A DNA stretch of 64,000 bases from Verrucomicrobiota bacterium (GTDB lineage Bacteria; Verrucomicrobiota; Verrucomicrobiia; Opitutales; Opitutaceae), in NCBI GenBank assembly GCA_023391285.1, contig JAEWBF010000060.1:1-64000 (forward strand), in the 5' to 3' direction. Of the stretch, positions 12,232-20,843 are shown one piece after another. Position 1 is the first letter of the stretch, and each line of letters starts with the position of its first letter. Made by a program: the position numbers and the translations under genes. Below the pieces are notes generated by a model that was not told where the DNA came from, searched no databases, and was given only the letters and a program-made list of their open reading frames with translations.

Positions 12232-12234
12232 CGC

Positions 12235-13488
12235 ATGCCCCGCTTCACCTACACCGCCCGCAACCGCGCCGGCCAAAACGTCTCCGACACCCTCGAAGCC
12301 CCGAGCAGACGCGACGCCCTCCGCCTCCTCGCCGCCCGCGGCCTCCAAGTAATCTCGACGAACGAAGTCGCCGCCGGCAAACCCGCCAAATCTGCCAAAA
12401 CCTCCGCCGCTCCCGCCGCCGCCAAGCCGTCCGGTCGCGCCAGCGCGCTGAATCGCAACCAGCGCCTGCCTTTCCTCGAAGCGCTCCACGATCTCATCAC
12501 CAGCGGCATGTCCGCCGGCGAAGCCGTCCGACTCCTCTCGACGCGCATCAAAGAGCCCGCGCTTCGCACACTCTGCACCGCGCTCTGGGAACGCCTCAGC
12601 GAGGGCGCCCCGCTTTCCCGCGCGATGTCGGATTTCCCCGCCGTCTTCGATCCCGCCACTATCAATTTGATTCAGGCCGGCGAAGCCACCGGCTCGCTGA
12701 ACGACACCCTCACGCGCCTCATCTCGCATCTCAACGAACAGCGCGAACTCCGCCGCCAACTCGTCGCCGCCCTCGCCTATCCCGTGTTCATGGTGTTCGT
12801 CGCCATCGGCGTCAGCCTCTTCTTCCTCTTCTTCCTCCTGCCGCGCCTCCAAACCCTTCTCGCCTCGCTCGGCAGCGAACTCCCGCTCTCCACGCGTCTT
12901 CTCGTCGGCACCTCACAATTCGCGCTCCACTACGGCCCCTTCGTCGCCATCGGCCTCGTGCTCGGCGCCGTCGCTTTCTGGCGCTGGCGCCAAACCGAGG
13001 TCGGCCGCGCCACCACCGACGCCTGGCTTCTGCGCCTCCCGCTGATCGGCCCCTTCGTCGTCTCTCAATCCGTTCTCGCGTTCAGCCAGACGCTCTCCGT
13101 CCTTCTCGCCAACGGCATCACCGCCGCCGACGCGCTGCGCATGACTGAGCGTCAGATCTCCAATCGCGTTCATCGCCGCGCCTTCGACGAAGCCACCGAC
13201 CGCGTCCTCGAAGGCGAATCGCTCTCGCTCGCCCTCACGCGCACCAACTGCTTTCCCGACCTCGTCCTTGATCGCCTTTCCGTCGGCGAAAACACCGGCA
13301 ACGTCGTCCCCAGCCTCCAAGACATCGCCCGCAGCTACCAGAAGATCGTTACTAACAAGCTCAACGTCTTCACCAAGGTCATCGCCAGCGGCGTCCTCCT
13401 CCTCGTCTTCGTCCTCGTCTGCTTCATCGCCGTCGCCATCGTCAGCGCCGTCTTCTCCGTCAGCACCAGCTTCAACATGGCCGGCTAA
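12235..13488 (+). CDS. gspF: Type II secretion inner-membrane platform protein
   Basis: 417 aa, three transmembrane segments and two GspF domains (about 70-190 and 275-400). Seen: the N-terminal FTYTARNRAGQNVSDTLEA, NQRLPFLEALHDLITSGMSAGEAVRLL, and the second-domain counterpart AFSQTLSVLLANGITAADALR. Membrane helices are near 185-207, 230-255 and 385-410. The platform couples the GspE ATPase to the pseudopilus. The segment 42-65 (AAGKPAKSAKTSAAPAAAKPSG) is an Ala/Lys/Pro linker. Last gene of the + strand gsp block, followed by two palindromic repeats. Confidence 0.93.
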   Translation: MPRFTYTARNRAGQNVSDTLEAPSRRDALRLLAARGLQVISTNEVAAGKPAKSAKTSAAPAAAKPSGRASALNRNQRLPFLEALHDLITSGMSAGEAVRLLSTRIKEPALRTLCTALWERLSEGAPLSRAMSDFPAVFDPATINLIQAGEATGSLNDTLTRLISHLNEQRELRRQLVAALAYPVFMVFVAIGVSLFFLFFLLPRLQTLLASLGSELPLSTRLLVGTSQFALHYGPFVAIGLVLGAVAFWRWRQTEVGRATTDAWLLRLPLIGPFVVSQSVLAFSQTLSVLLANGITAADALRMTERQISNRVHRRAFDEATDRVLEGESLSLALTRTNCFPDLVLDRLSVGENTGNVVPSLQDIARSYQKIVTNKLNVFTKVIASGVLLLVFVLVCFIAVAIVSAVFSVSTSFNMAG

Positions 13489-13501
13489 CCCCGCCTTGTA
13501 G

Positions 13502-13523
13502 GGCGGGGTCTCCCGACCCCGCC
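13502..13523. repeat. Palindrome GGCGGGGTC-TCCC-GACCCCGCC
   Basis: A perfect 9-bp stem with 4-nt loop preceded by TGTAG, 14 bp after the gspF stop. It may double as the operon terminator. Confidence 0.65.
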
Positions 13524-13545
13524 GCGATCCCCCACACACATGGAG

Positions 13546-13565
13546 GCGCGGTGCCCCCACCGCGC
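13546..13565. repeat. GCGCGGTG-N4-CACCGCGC palindrome, copy 2
   Basis: A perfect copy with CCCC loop, preceded by CATGGAG. It lies between the convergent gspF and Ig-protein genes. Confidence 0.8.
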
Positions 13566-13592
13566 AATCCACCGCGCCCGCGCTTGCGTCCC

Positions 13593-15512
13593 TCAATCCG
13601 CATCGAACACCTCGATCAACACGATCCCCGCGCCGTCATCCCGCGCCTTCGAGATAAAACTATAAACGCCCGCGCGCAGCTTTAGCAGCATCGCCGACGA
13701 ATTCGCATCCGATCCTGCCAGCGCTCCTGCGCCGATCCGCGCTCCTTCCGTCGTGATTGCCGCCGCATTCGCATTCTGCGCCCAGTTGTCATTGATCGCG
13801 ATCACCGGCGCGCCCGCATGCAACTCGATCATGGGATTCCCCATCACACTCGCCTGCGGCAACCCTTGCGCCGTCAACGTCGGTCCCACCGCGCGCACCA
13901 GCACTCGCTTCGTGCCATCGCCCGTCACCACAAATCCGCCGATTGGCACGCGATCTCCCCCCTCGCCATACGCGCGCGTCGCAATGCCCGCGAATCCCGA
14001 CGCCTCGTTCGCCAAGTCCGCATCATACACTTCGAGCAACACGATGCCCGAACTGCCGTTCTTCCCCGAAACGATGAACGTGTAAGCCCCCGGCTCCAAC
14101 GTCGTCAGCAGCGCCGCCGATCGCGTGTCCGAATCCATCAGCGGCGTCGCACCGATCTGCGCGCCCACCGTCGTGATTTCACCCGCGTTGGCGTTCGTCG
14201 TCCAATCGTCGTTCTCCGCAATCACCGGCGATCCACGGTGCAACTCGACCACTGGATCCGCCAACAATTCTCCCGCCGAAAGCCCCTGCGCCGCCAGCGA
14301 CGGACCCACCGCGCGAATCAACACCCGCTTCGGCGCCGATCCCGCGATCACAAACCCGCCGATCGGCACGCGGTCTCCCGTGCTGCAATACGCGCGCGTC
14401 GCAATACTCGCAAACCTCGCTCGCCCGCCTCCCACTCCCGCCGGCATCTGCACGCGCATCGCCGCGCTCGGCGCTGACGCGCTCCCGCCGTTCACCGCCG
14501 ACACTCGATAATAGTAGGTCGTATTCGCCACAGCGCTCGTATCTACATACGAGGTCGACGCGCCAAGATCCCACGACATCACGCCCGCACTGAACGCCTC
14601 GTCCGCTGCCCGTTCGAGCTTGTAACCCGTCGCCGCCGTGCCCGACGTCGCCGCGAGCCACGACACGGTCACCTCCGTCGCGCTCGACGCAAACGCGCCC
14701 GCGCTCGACGGCGTATTCGGCGCCCCCGCTCCCGACGCGTTCACCGTCAGGATCGCATTATTGCTCGTCGCCGACCCCGCCGCATTCGTCGCCACGACCG
14801 TATAAACGCCCGCCCCCGAAGCTTGCACATTGCTCAACGTCAGCGTCGTCGCCGTCTCACCCGAAAGATTCGCCCCGTCCTTGCGCCACTGATACGTCGG
14901 CTCGGGCGAGCCCGACGCCGCCACCGTGAACATCACATTCGCGCCCACGTTCACCGTCTGACTCTGCGGCTGCGTCGTGATCGCCGGCGCCGTGTTCGTC
15001 GATCCCCCACCCGTCACATTGATCGTGTAGCTGAAATTCACCGTCGACTGCGCAGTCGGTGTATCGGTCGCCCGCAACGTCAGCGTATAATCGCCCGCAG
15101 TTGTCGGCGTCCCGCTCAACGTCAGCGTTGCACCGTTGATCGTCCCTCCCGTCGCACCGCCTTGAAACATCAACCCCGGGGGCAGGGTCCCGCTCACGGT
15201 CCACGTCTCCGGCTCCGACAACGTTCCCGTAATGCTAAATCCAATTGTCACCGGCACGCCCACCGTCGCCGCAAAGGGACTCGCCGCCGTGATCGCCAGT
15301 TGCGTCGCTCCCGCCAGCGAATGCACCGCGCCCAGCGACGCCCCCGTCGCGATGGCCGACTTCAACACCGCGCCAATCGGCGACGCCAAAACAAACTCCT
15401 CCGTCGCAATCAACCCCCGCACCACCGGCGTGCGTTGCAAGAGCGCGATCAGCGCAACCGTCGGAACATTCAGCCAGCGCAGCCGGCGTTGAAAATGACG
15501 CAGGGTTTTCAT
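13593..15512 (-). CDS. Secreted Ig/FN3 multidomain protein
   Basis: 639 aa. After a basic, hydrophobic N terminus come a putative-Ig (cadherin-like) domain about 75-165 (VTIGFSITGTLSEPETW...LSGTPTTAGDYTLTLRATD), an Ig-like domain about 175-262 (TVNVGANVMFTVAASGSPEPTYQW), and an FN3 domain about 270-365 (VTVSWLAATSGTAATGYKLERA). Two C-terminal repeats of about 125 residues then follow (each with DRVPIGGF, KRVL(I/V)RAVGP and GIVL(L/I)EV(Y/F)DAD). Likely an exported surface or extracellular protein; its place beside gspF makes it a candidate T2SS client, which is inference. The ATG at 15512 is chosen; upstream frame is arginine-rich noise. Confidence 0.75.
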   Translation of the reverse strand: MKTLRHFQRRLRWLNVPTVALIALLQRTPVVRGLIATEEFVLASPIGAVLKSAIATGASLGAVHSLAGATQLAITAASPFAATVGVPVTIGFSITGTLSEPETWTVSGTLPPGLMFQGGATGGTINGATLTLSGTPTTAGDYTLTLRATDTPTAQSTVNFSYTINVTGGGSTNTAPAITTQPQSQTVNVGANVMFTVAASGSPEPTYQWRKDGANLSGETATTLTLSNVQASGAGVYTVVATNAAGSATSNNAILTVNASGAGAPNTPSSAGAFASSATEVTVSWLAATSGTAATGYKLERAADEAFSAGVMSWDLGASTSYVDTSAVANTTYYYRVSAVNGGSASAPSAAMRVQMPAGVGGGRARFASIATRAYCSTGDRVPIGGFVIAGSAPKRVLIRAVGPSLAAQGLSAGELLADPVVELHRGSPVIAENDDWTTNANAGEITTVGAQIGATPLMDSDTRSAALLTTLEPGAYTFIVSGKNGSSGIVLLEVYDADLANEASGFAGIATRAYGEGGDRVPIGGFVVTGDGTKRVLVRAVGPTLTAQGLPQASVMGNPMIELHAGAPVIAINDNWAQNANAAAITTEGARIGAGALAGSDANSSAMLLKLRAGVYSFISKARDDGAGIVLIEVFDAD

Positions 15513-15606
15513 GGCTCGTAAACCTCCGCCGCGAAGTCGACGCAAGCACCCCGCCGCCAGCAACCCCCTCACCGTAACGAAACCGTCAGCCTTCCTCCAG
15601 AGGGAG

Positions 15607-15627
15607 GCGCGGTGCTTCCACCCGCGC
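15607..15627. repeat. GCGCGGTG palindrome, copy 3 (imperfect)
   Basis: GCGCGGTG-CTTC-CACCCGCGC has an extra C in the right arm. It is preceded by AGGGAG and lies between the Ig-protein gene and the outer-membrane gene. Confidence 0.65.
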
Positions 15628-15635
15628 GTAGCTCC

Positions 15636-16907
15636 TCAAAACCGCACCACCCACTGCCCCGCCACCCACTGCGTCCACGCGCGCTCCGCCACTTCGTCGT
15701 GTTGCACGCTGTATTGAAGTTTCAACTGCGTGTGCGGCGAAAACCGAAACACCGGCCCCAAATCCATTCGTCGCGTGTTTGCTCCCCAACGCCACCGCGC
15801 GCCCACTCCCTCCGCGATCTTCCCATAGAGCTGCTCATTCCACCGCACCGCCGCAAAGAACCGCGGCGTGAACTTGTATTTCCCTTCCACGTAATACGAC
15901 ACGAGTTCCGCATCTCCAATCCCCGGCACCTCGAAACGACCAGCGAAAACCTCCGCCCACACCTGCACGTGATGCCACGCAAAACTCACGTCCTGCGCTA
16001 CGACATATTGTCGATAGTCGCTTCGCCCTTTTCCCGCCGCCAGCGCCACCGGAATATCTGTTCGCATGTAGGATCCTCCGCTCGCCGATACGCCCAAATT
16101 CCACATCGCATTCGGCCGATATCCCAGCCGAACGCTGGTCGTCGGATGCCGAAACTCGAACTCCCCTCGGTTCCACACCCGCGGGCGCGACGAGAGCGAG
16201 GCATCCTTCAACTCGGCCGCATACGTGAACCGTCCCCATTGTCCGGATACGGTCACACCCGTCGTGTAACTCGGCCCCCAGAGCAGCGGCAGCCGCAGCG
16301 GCTTGTCGAACACCCGCCCGCCATGCGGCGAGCGCGGACTCACGTGCGCCCACTCCCGTAGTTCACTCAACGAATCCGGCGCCCCGTTGTCCCAAATTCC
16401 CGTCAATTGCTCATACGGGAGCGGCGCCGTCACGAACGGATTCTCCCACGAGCCATGCCGCGGCACCCAGTTGCCGACGATCGTCCCAAATTTACCGACC
16501 TGCACGCTCAGCCGCCCGTCTTCCCACGGCGTCACGCGCAACGCATATTCGTCCAGCCGCCCGCGCAACGTTCGCGGTCCCGGATCGAACCCGCGATCCA
16601 CTCGCATCTGCGCAAACGCATACACGCTCCGCCCCGCTTGCACGTCGAGGAACACGCTCAAGCGCGGGTTGAACAGCGTCTCTCCCGTCGCATCGAGCAA
16701 CGCCGGCGCCGGATGCGAAAACGCATAACCTTCTAAATCCAGCGTCCCGCTCAACCGCGCCCGCAACCGCGAGTCCCCCGAGCTCACTGTCAACGCCTCT
16801 GCCAAACGATCAAAGCCCGCCTCGCTACCGCGCACGCGTTCACTTACGCCCGCCACCATCGTCGTCACCACGATCAACCGCGCCACACCTGTAACGGAAA
16901 AGCGCAT
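15636..16907 (-). CDS. Outer-membrane beta-barrel-like protein
   Basis: 423 aa. It has an N-terminal signal-like segment (VTGVARLIVVTTMVAGVSERVRG), then many alternating polar/aromatic strands, and it ends in WVAGQWVVRF, a terminal phenylalanine typical of outer-membrane barrels. Mid-protein segments (VSVQVGKFGTIVGNWVPRH-like) recall alginate/phosphate porin-type proteins. No precise family is recognised. It starts 8 bp after the histidine kinase gene and is probably the last gene of the redox/two-component operon. Confidence 0.65.
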   Translation of the reverse strand: MRFSVTGVARLIVVTTMVAGVSERVRGSEAGFDRLAEALTVSSGDSRLRARLSGTLDLEGYAFSHPAPALLDATGETLFNPRLSVFLDVQAGRSVYAFAQMRVDRGFDPGPRTLRGRLDEYALRVTPWEDGRLSVQVGKFGTIVGNWVPRHGSWENPFVTAPLPYEQLTGIWDNGAPDSLSELREWAHVSPRSPHGGRVFDKPLRLPLLWGPSYTTGVTVSGQWGRFTYAAELKDASLSSRPRVWNRGEFEFRHPTTSVRLGYRPNAMWNLGVSASGGSYMRTDIPVALAAGKGRSDYRQYVVAQDVSFAWHHVQVWAEVFAGRFEVPGIGDAELVSYYVEGKYKFTPRFFAAVRWNEQLYGKIAEGVGARWRWGANTRRMDLGPVFRFSPHTQLKLQYSVQHDEVAERAWTQWVAGQWVVRF

Positions 16908-16915
16908 ACGTTCCT

Positions 16916-18664
16916 TCAAACACCCCGCGCCCCCGCCGGCGCAAGCCGGAAGCTCACCTGAAACTCCGTCCATTCCCCGTCCGAACGCACAAGCTCCAAC
17001 TCCCCTCCGTGCAGCCGCGCCAGCTCGCGCGCCAGGTTCAATCCCAAGCCATACCCGGGCACATTTTCGCCCACGCCACCGCGGTGAAATCGCTCGAAAA
17101 TATGCCCGCGCGCCTCCGCCGGAATCGCCGGTCCCGTGTTCGCCACATTCAGCCGCACCATCTCGTCCTCCGCTTGCGCTAGCACCCGCACACGCCCGCG
17201 CTGATGATTATACTTCCGCGCGTTCTCCAGCAGGTTTTGCAGGATCAGCGAAAGGTAGCGCTTTTCTCCCGACACCCACAACGCCGCCGGTCGATCCACC
17301 TCCACTTCCAACCTCAGCTCATCCGTCTGCGCCCCGAGATCATCCATCGCCGCATCGATCAACTCCGTCAGATTCACCGCCCGGAACTCGATCGTGAGCC
17401 GCCCGGCATCCATCCGGGACAACAACAACAAATCCTCGATGACTCCAGAAAGCCGATACGTCTGATGAATCAACGCCGAGATCTCCCGGCATTCCTCCGG
17501 TGTCCAGTGCTCGCGCGCGAGCAGTTCCTCCAGCCCCGCGCGCAACACGGTCACCGGCGTCTTCAACTGGTGCGACGCATCCGCTGAAAATCTCGCCGCC
17601 CGCTGCAGTTCTTCGTGCGTCATCTCCAACGCCGCTTCCGCTCGCACGCGTTGCATCAGGTTCTCCTCCGAATCCACCGCGAGTTTTTCCACCGGTCGCG
17701 ACAACCGCTTCGCCAGCGCATGACTCGCGCCAAATCCCGCCAGCAACAAAAGCCCACCCGCACCGAGCACCCGCCAGCGCAGCTTGCCCTGCCGCTCCAA
17801 CATCCCCGCGAGCGAATACACGCACACCTCGTAGGCCGGCGCATACCGCGACCCGGGGTTCAGCTTTTTGTAGAACACCAGATGCGGCACGCCCTCCACC
17901 TTCCGCTCGAAACTCGCCGGCTCTCCCCCGGTCCGCGCAATCGCCTGCGCCACTTCGCCCGACAGCGCCGCCTCTTCCGCCGCACTCAGCTCGTTCAACC
18001 TCAACTTCCCGCCCAGCCATACTCCGCGCTTCATCCCCGCCGCCGCTTGCGACCCGGTAAACGTCGCCGGCTCGAACCCCAACACCAGCGCCGCAATCAC
18101 CTCGCCCGTTTCCCCCGAAACAATCGGCATCGCGATCAGCTCCGACATCACCTCCTCGCCCGCTTCGTTTTGCCGCGCGAGATATCCGAGTTGCTGCCGC
18201 TCCGGCACACCCGGCAGCGCCAGCTGCGCCTCCTCATGCGCAAGCAACGGCCCCACCTCCAGTTGATGAGTCGGTGCAATCACGCGGCCGCGCCGGTCGA
18301 GAAATCGGTAAAACTGCGCGTGCAACGCATATCCCCCCGCTTCGCCGTGCGACGTCGCCATCACATCGCGCAGCTCGTCTCGGGCACTTGGATACAACAA
18401 ATCGAGCGCATCGTCTTCCAGCGCCGCGTGAATCCGTGGCTTGCGCACCAGCGACCGGCACCGCTCGGCCAGCACCGCGTGCCGCAGCTCCTGCACGTTG
18501 TGCAGCGCCGCCAGCTCCGCCTGAAATTCCCGCTGCAGTTCCTGCTCGACCGCGCCCGCCACATTCCTCTGCGCCAACACGAGCGCGGTCACCGTCAGCG
18601 CCAGCACGATCAGCATCATCGCGACGAGCAGCTTCGCGCGAAACCGCCTCACGCCCGCCGGCAT
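16916..18664 (-). CDS. Membrane sensor histidine kinase
   Basis: 582 aa. TM1 about 11-31, a large periplasmic sensor region about 32-297, TM2 about 298-316, then a short linker and HisKA domain with ADASHQLKTPVTVLRAG (phospho-acceptor His365). The HATPase domain has the N-box NLLENARKYN, GYGLGLNLARELARLHGG as G-box, and an F-box IFERFHRGG. It should phosphorylate the OmpR-type regulator encoded just upstream. The sensor region belongs to no family I recognise. The ATG at 18664 is used, 17 bp after the cupredoxin gene; a GTG further upstream would overlap that gene. Confidence 0.88.
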   Translation of the reverse strand: MPAGVRRFRAKLLVAMMLIVLALTVTALVLAQRNVAGAVEQELQREFQAELAALHNVQELRHAVLAERCRSLVRKPRIHAALEDDALDLLYPSARDELRDVMATSHGEAGGYALHAQFYRFLDRRGRVIAPTHQLEVGPLLAHEEAQLALPGVPERQQLGYLARQNEAGEEVMSELIAMPIVSGETGEVIAALVLGFEPATFTGSQAAAGMKRGVWLGGKLRLNELSAAEEAALSGEVAQAIARTGGEPASFERKVEGVPHLVFYKKLNPGSRYAPAYEVCVYSLAGMLERQGKLRWRVLGAGGLLLLAGFGASHALAKRLSRPVEKLAVDSEENLMQRVRAEAALEMTHEELQRAARFSADASHQLKTPVTVLRAGLEELLAREHWTPEECREISALIHQTYRLSGVIEDLLLLSRMDAGRLTIEFRAVNLTELIDAAMDDLGAQTDELRLEVEVDRPAALWVSGEKRYLSLILQNLLENARKYNHQRGRVRVLAQAEDEMVRLNVANTGPAIPAEARGHIFERFHRGGVGENVPGYGLGLNLARELARLHGGELELVRSDGEWTEFQVSFRLAPAGARGV

Positions 18665-18681
18665 GTTGTCAGCCGCCGCAA

Positions 18682-19344
18682 TCACGGAAACTCCACGCGC
18701 ACCCGCCCGCCGTCTTTCAACTCCACCGTCTGCGCCAGCGTCGTGCGGCTGTTCAGCCACGCTTTCACAATCCACCGCCCCGCCGGCAGCCCCGCCAGCT
18801 CGAAACGTCCGTCTTCATCCGTCACCACAAAATACGGCGTCGCGAGCACCAGCACGACCGCCCGCATGTGCTCATGGATATCGCAGCGCAAGGTCACCAG
18901 CCCAGGCACATCGAACACCTGCGAGGGAATCGGCCGCTCATCCGGCCGAAAACGGCCCAAATCGAAACGCTTCGGCGGCGAAAACGAAAAGATGTTGTGG
19001 AAGGTATCGTCGAGGTTCGGGAACTCCACTCGCGTCCCCACCTGCACAGGCAACAACGCCGGAATAAACGTAAGATCCTTCTGGGGCATCTGCACCACCG
19101 GCGCCCGATCCGGAAGCGGAAAATCTCCTTCCAGATACACCACCGCGAGCGGCGGATTCGTCGCCACCACTCCCCCTTTGCTCACGATCTCATAACGCTG
19201 ATTCATCACCGGCGCGCTGCGCGCCTTCGGCAACGCCACCCGCCCTTCGATCACCGCTTCTCCCCGCGCATTCACCACCATTAACAGCAGCGCCACGAAG
19301 CTGACACATCCGCGCGCGCCAGCGAGTGGACGTAGACGTCTCAT
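18682..19344 (-). CDS. Cupredoxin-like exported protein with type-1 copper ligand set
   Basis: 220 aa with a signal peptide (CVSFVALLLMVVNARGEA). The central plastocyanin-like region has a His in LDDTFHNIFS (H116) and LRCDIHEHM (C154, H157, M160), the His-Cys-His-Met set of a type-1 copper site. The last 50 residues (FVVTDEDGRFELAGLPAGRWIVKAW) form a carboxypeptidase-regulatory-like beta sandwich. Similar proteins are often labelled methylamine-utilisation protein, but nothing here points to methylamine. Likely a periplasmic copper or electron carrier. Its start overlaps the response-regulator stop (ATGA), so the two are translationally coupled, and its place between regulator and kinase suggests a role in sensing. 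Confidence 0.75.
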   Translation of the reverse strand: MRRLRPLAGARGCVSFVALLLMVVNARGEAVIEGRVALPKARSAPVMNQRYEIVSKGGVVATNPPLAVVYLEGDFPLPDRAPVVQMPQKDLTFIPALLPVQVGTRVEFPNLDDTFHNIFSFSPPKRFDLGRFRPDERPIPSQVFDVPGLVTLRCDIHEHMRAVVLVLATPYFVVTDEDGRFELAGLPAGRWIVKAWLNSRTTLAQTVELKDGGRVRVEFP

Positions 19345-20042
19345 GCCACCGTCGCCGCCGCCGGCACCGGAATCGCCCGCACCGTGTAACCGACCGATCG
19401 CAACGTATGGATCAGCGGCGACGTGAAACCCGAATCCACTTTCTTCCGCAACCGCGCGATGAAGATCTCCACCGTCCGCGTGTCGTATTCATGATCCCGC
19501 TGCCACACGCGTTCGCACAGCTCCGTCCGCGAAAACACGCGCCCCGGCTCCTGCATCAGCACTTGCAACACGTCGAACTCCCGCGGCGATAACGCCACCA
19601 GCCGCCCCGCGCGCATCACACGACGATGCTGCACGTCCATCTGCAGATCGCCGACTTTCAAGAAATCTTCGGCCGTCGGTGTCGCTCCGCGACGCCCCAG
19701 AGCCTCCACTCGCGCCACGAGTTCATCCAACGAAAACGGCTTCGCCAGATAATCGTCCGCCCCGGCATTCAACCCTTTCACGCGATGCTCCACCTCTCCT
19801 CGCGCGGTGAGAATCAAAACCCGCGACGGACAATGCCTCTCACGCAACTTCCCCAAAACCGCCATCCCATCCAACCCCGGCAAATTCAAATCCAGCACGA
19901 TCAAGTCCGGCGGATCGTTCAACGCCTTCTGCAGTCCTCCCACGCCTTCCCCCACCGCACTCGCCACATGTCCGCGCCGCTCCAGCGCGCGAACAATGTG
20001 CCGAGCCAGCTGAGCTTCGTCTTCGATGACGAGTATGCGCAT
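19341..20042 (-). CDS. OmpR/PhoB-family response regulator
   Basis: 233 aa. The receiver domain (1-115) has the acidic pocket EDE near residues 7-9, phospho-acceptor D51 (VLDLNLPGLDG), T/S switch LTARGEVEHRVKGLNAGADDY and K in LAKPFSLDEL. The winged-helix DNA-binding domain (about 130-225) includes LSPREFDVLQVLMQEPGRVFSR and RTVEIFIARLRKKVD. Cognate of the kinase two genes downstream. Targets are unknown; autoregulation of this operon is plausible. Confidence 0.92.
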   Translation of the reverse strand: MRILVIEDEAQLARHIVRALERRGHVASAVGEGVGGLQKALNDPPDLIVLDLNLPGLDGMAVLGKLRERHCPSRVLILTARGEVEHRVKGLNAGADDYLAKPFSLDELVARVEALGRRGATPTAEDFLKVGDLQMDVQHRRVMRAGRLVALSPREFDVLQVLMQEPGRVFSRTELCERVWQRDHEYDTRTVEIFIARLRKKVDSGFTSPLIHTLRSVGYTVRAIPVPAAATVA

Positions 20043-20089
20043 GGGGTAACCTCGCTAACGCTAGCACGGCTCGACGCACCGGGCACGTC

Positions 20090-20323
20090 TTAGTTGCACC
20101 CGCACCCGCTCCCTCCCACGCCGCGGCCTCCCGTCGCCGATTCTCGCGAGAAATACGTATGCTCCGCCGCCGCCGTCGCGAGCGGATCCCGGTCGGAACG
20201 CATGCCATACTCCACCAGCGCCGCCCGCTCCCAGGGCTGCACGCGCACCGTCGTGCATCCCGTGAACAACCCTCCCACCACCCCCGCTACAATCGTCGCC
20301 GACACCTTCGTTCCAGTTTTCAT
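20090..20323 (-). CDS. DUF4266 small lipoprotein
   Basis: 77 aa. The lipobox LFTGC puts the lipidated cysteine at residue 23. The mature part has VQPWERAALVEYGM and DPL...EHTYFSRESATGG and ends in the striking GVGGSGCGCN tail with two terminal cysteines, all typical of DUF4266. The terminal CGC may bind metal or form a disulfide; no function is established to my knowledge. The ATG at 20323 is preferred to a TTG two codons earlier. It lies 10 bp after the tlpA-like gene, in the apbE/DUF3570 operon, which is the usual company of this family. Confidence 0.85.
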   Translation of the reverse strand: MKTGTKVSATIVAGVVGGLFTGCTTVRVQPWERAALVEYGMRSDRDPLATAAAEHTYFSRESATGGRGVGGSGCGCN

Positions 20324-20333
20324 GTGCAAGTGC

Positions 20334-20843
20334 TTACCCTCGTTCCGCGAGCAATGCCTCGATCTGCGACCGCAGCTCCCGCTCGCTCGAGCTACCGTGA
20401 AATCCCCGATGCACGAATCGCACCCGCCCCGTGCGATCCACCAAATACGTGGTCGGCATCGCCGGAACCTTCACCGCCTCCGCAAGCTTGTGCACGCCGT
20501 CCCGCACCGTCGCAAACGGGGGCGCGAACTTTTTCACAAACGCGGCAAAAGTCGCCGGCTTCTCATCCACGCTCACCGCCACAATCGCCAACCCCCTCAC
20601 GCCAAACTCCTCCTGCAAGCGCGCGAACGCCGGAAACGACGCCTTGCACGGCGCACACCACGACGCCCAAAAATCGACCAGCAGCACGCGCCCTTCCACA
20701 TCCGGCAACACCCCGTCCGACAAACCAGCCTCGTGCAGCGATGGAAACCGATCTCCGACTCCCACCTGCGCGCGCGCTTTCCCGCCGATCATCGCGAGCG
20801 CCAGAGTTATCCCGACCAACCATCTGTTCCTACGACACCACAT
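20334..20843 (-). CDS. TlpA/ResA-like periplasmic thioredoxin
   Basis: 169 aa. An N-terminal signal/anchor (RWLVGITLALAMIGGKARA) is followed by an AhpC/TSA-Redoxin fold with the active site WASWCAPC (C63, C66) and the cis-proline loop VPAMPTTYLVDRTGRV. Members reduce or oxidise exported thiols, often for metal or haem centres. A plausible client is the adjacent DUF4266 lipoprotein with its CGC tail. The gene overlaps apbE by 14 bp, so the two are coupled. Confidence 0.87.
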   Translation of the reverse strand: MWCRRNRWLVGITLALAMIGGKARAQVGVGDRFPSLHEAGLSDGVLPDVEGRVLLVDFWASWCAPCKASFPAFARLQEEFGVRGLAIVAVSVDEKPATFAAFVKKFAPPFATVRDGVHKLAEAVKVPAMPTTYLVDRTGRVRFVHRGFHGSSSERELRSQIEALLAERG

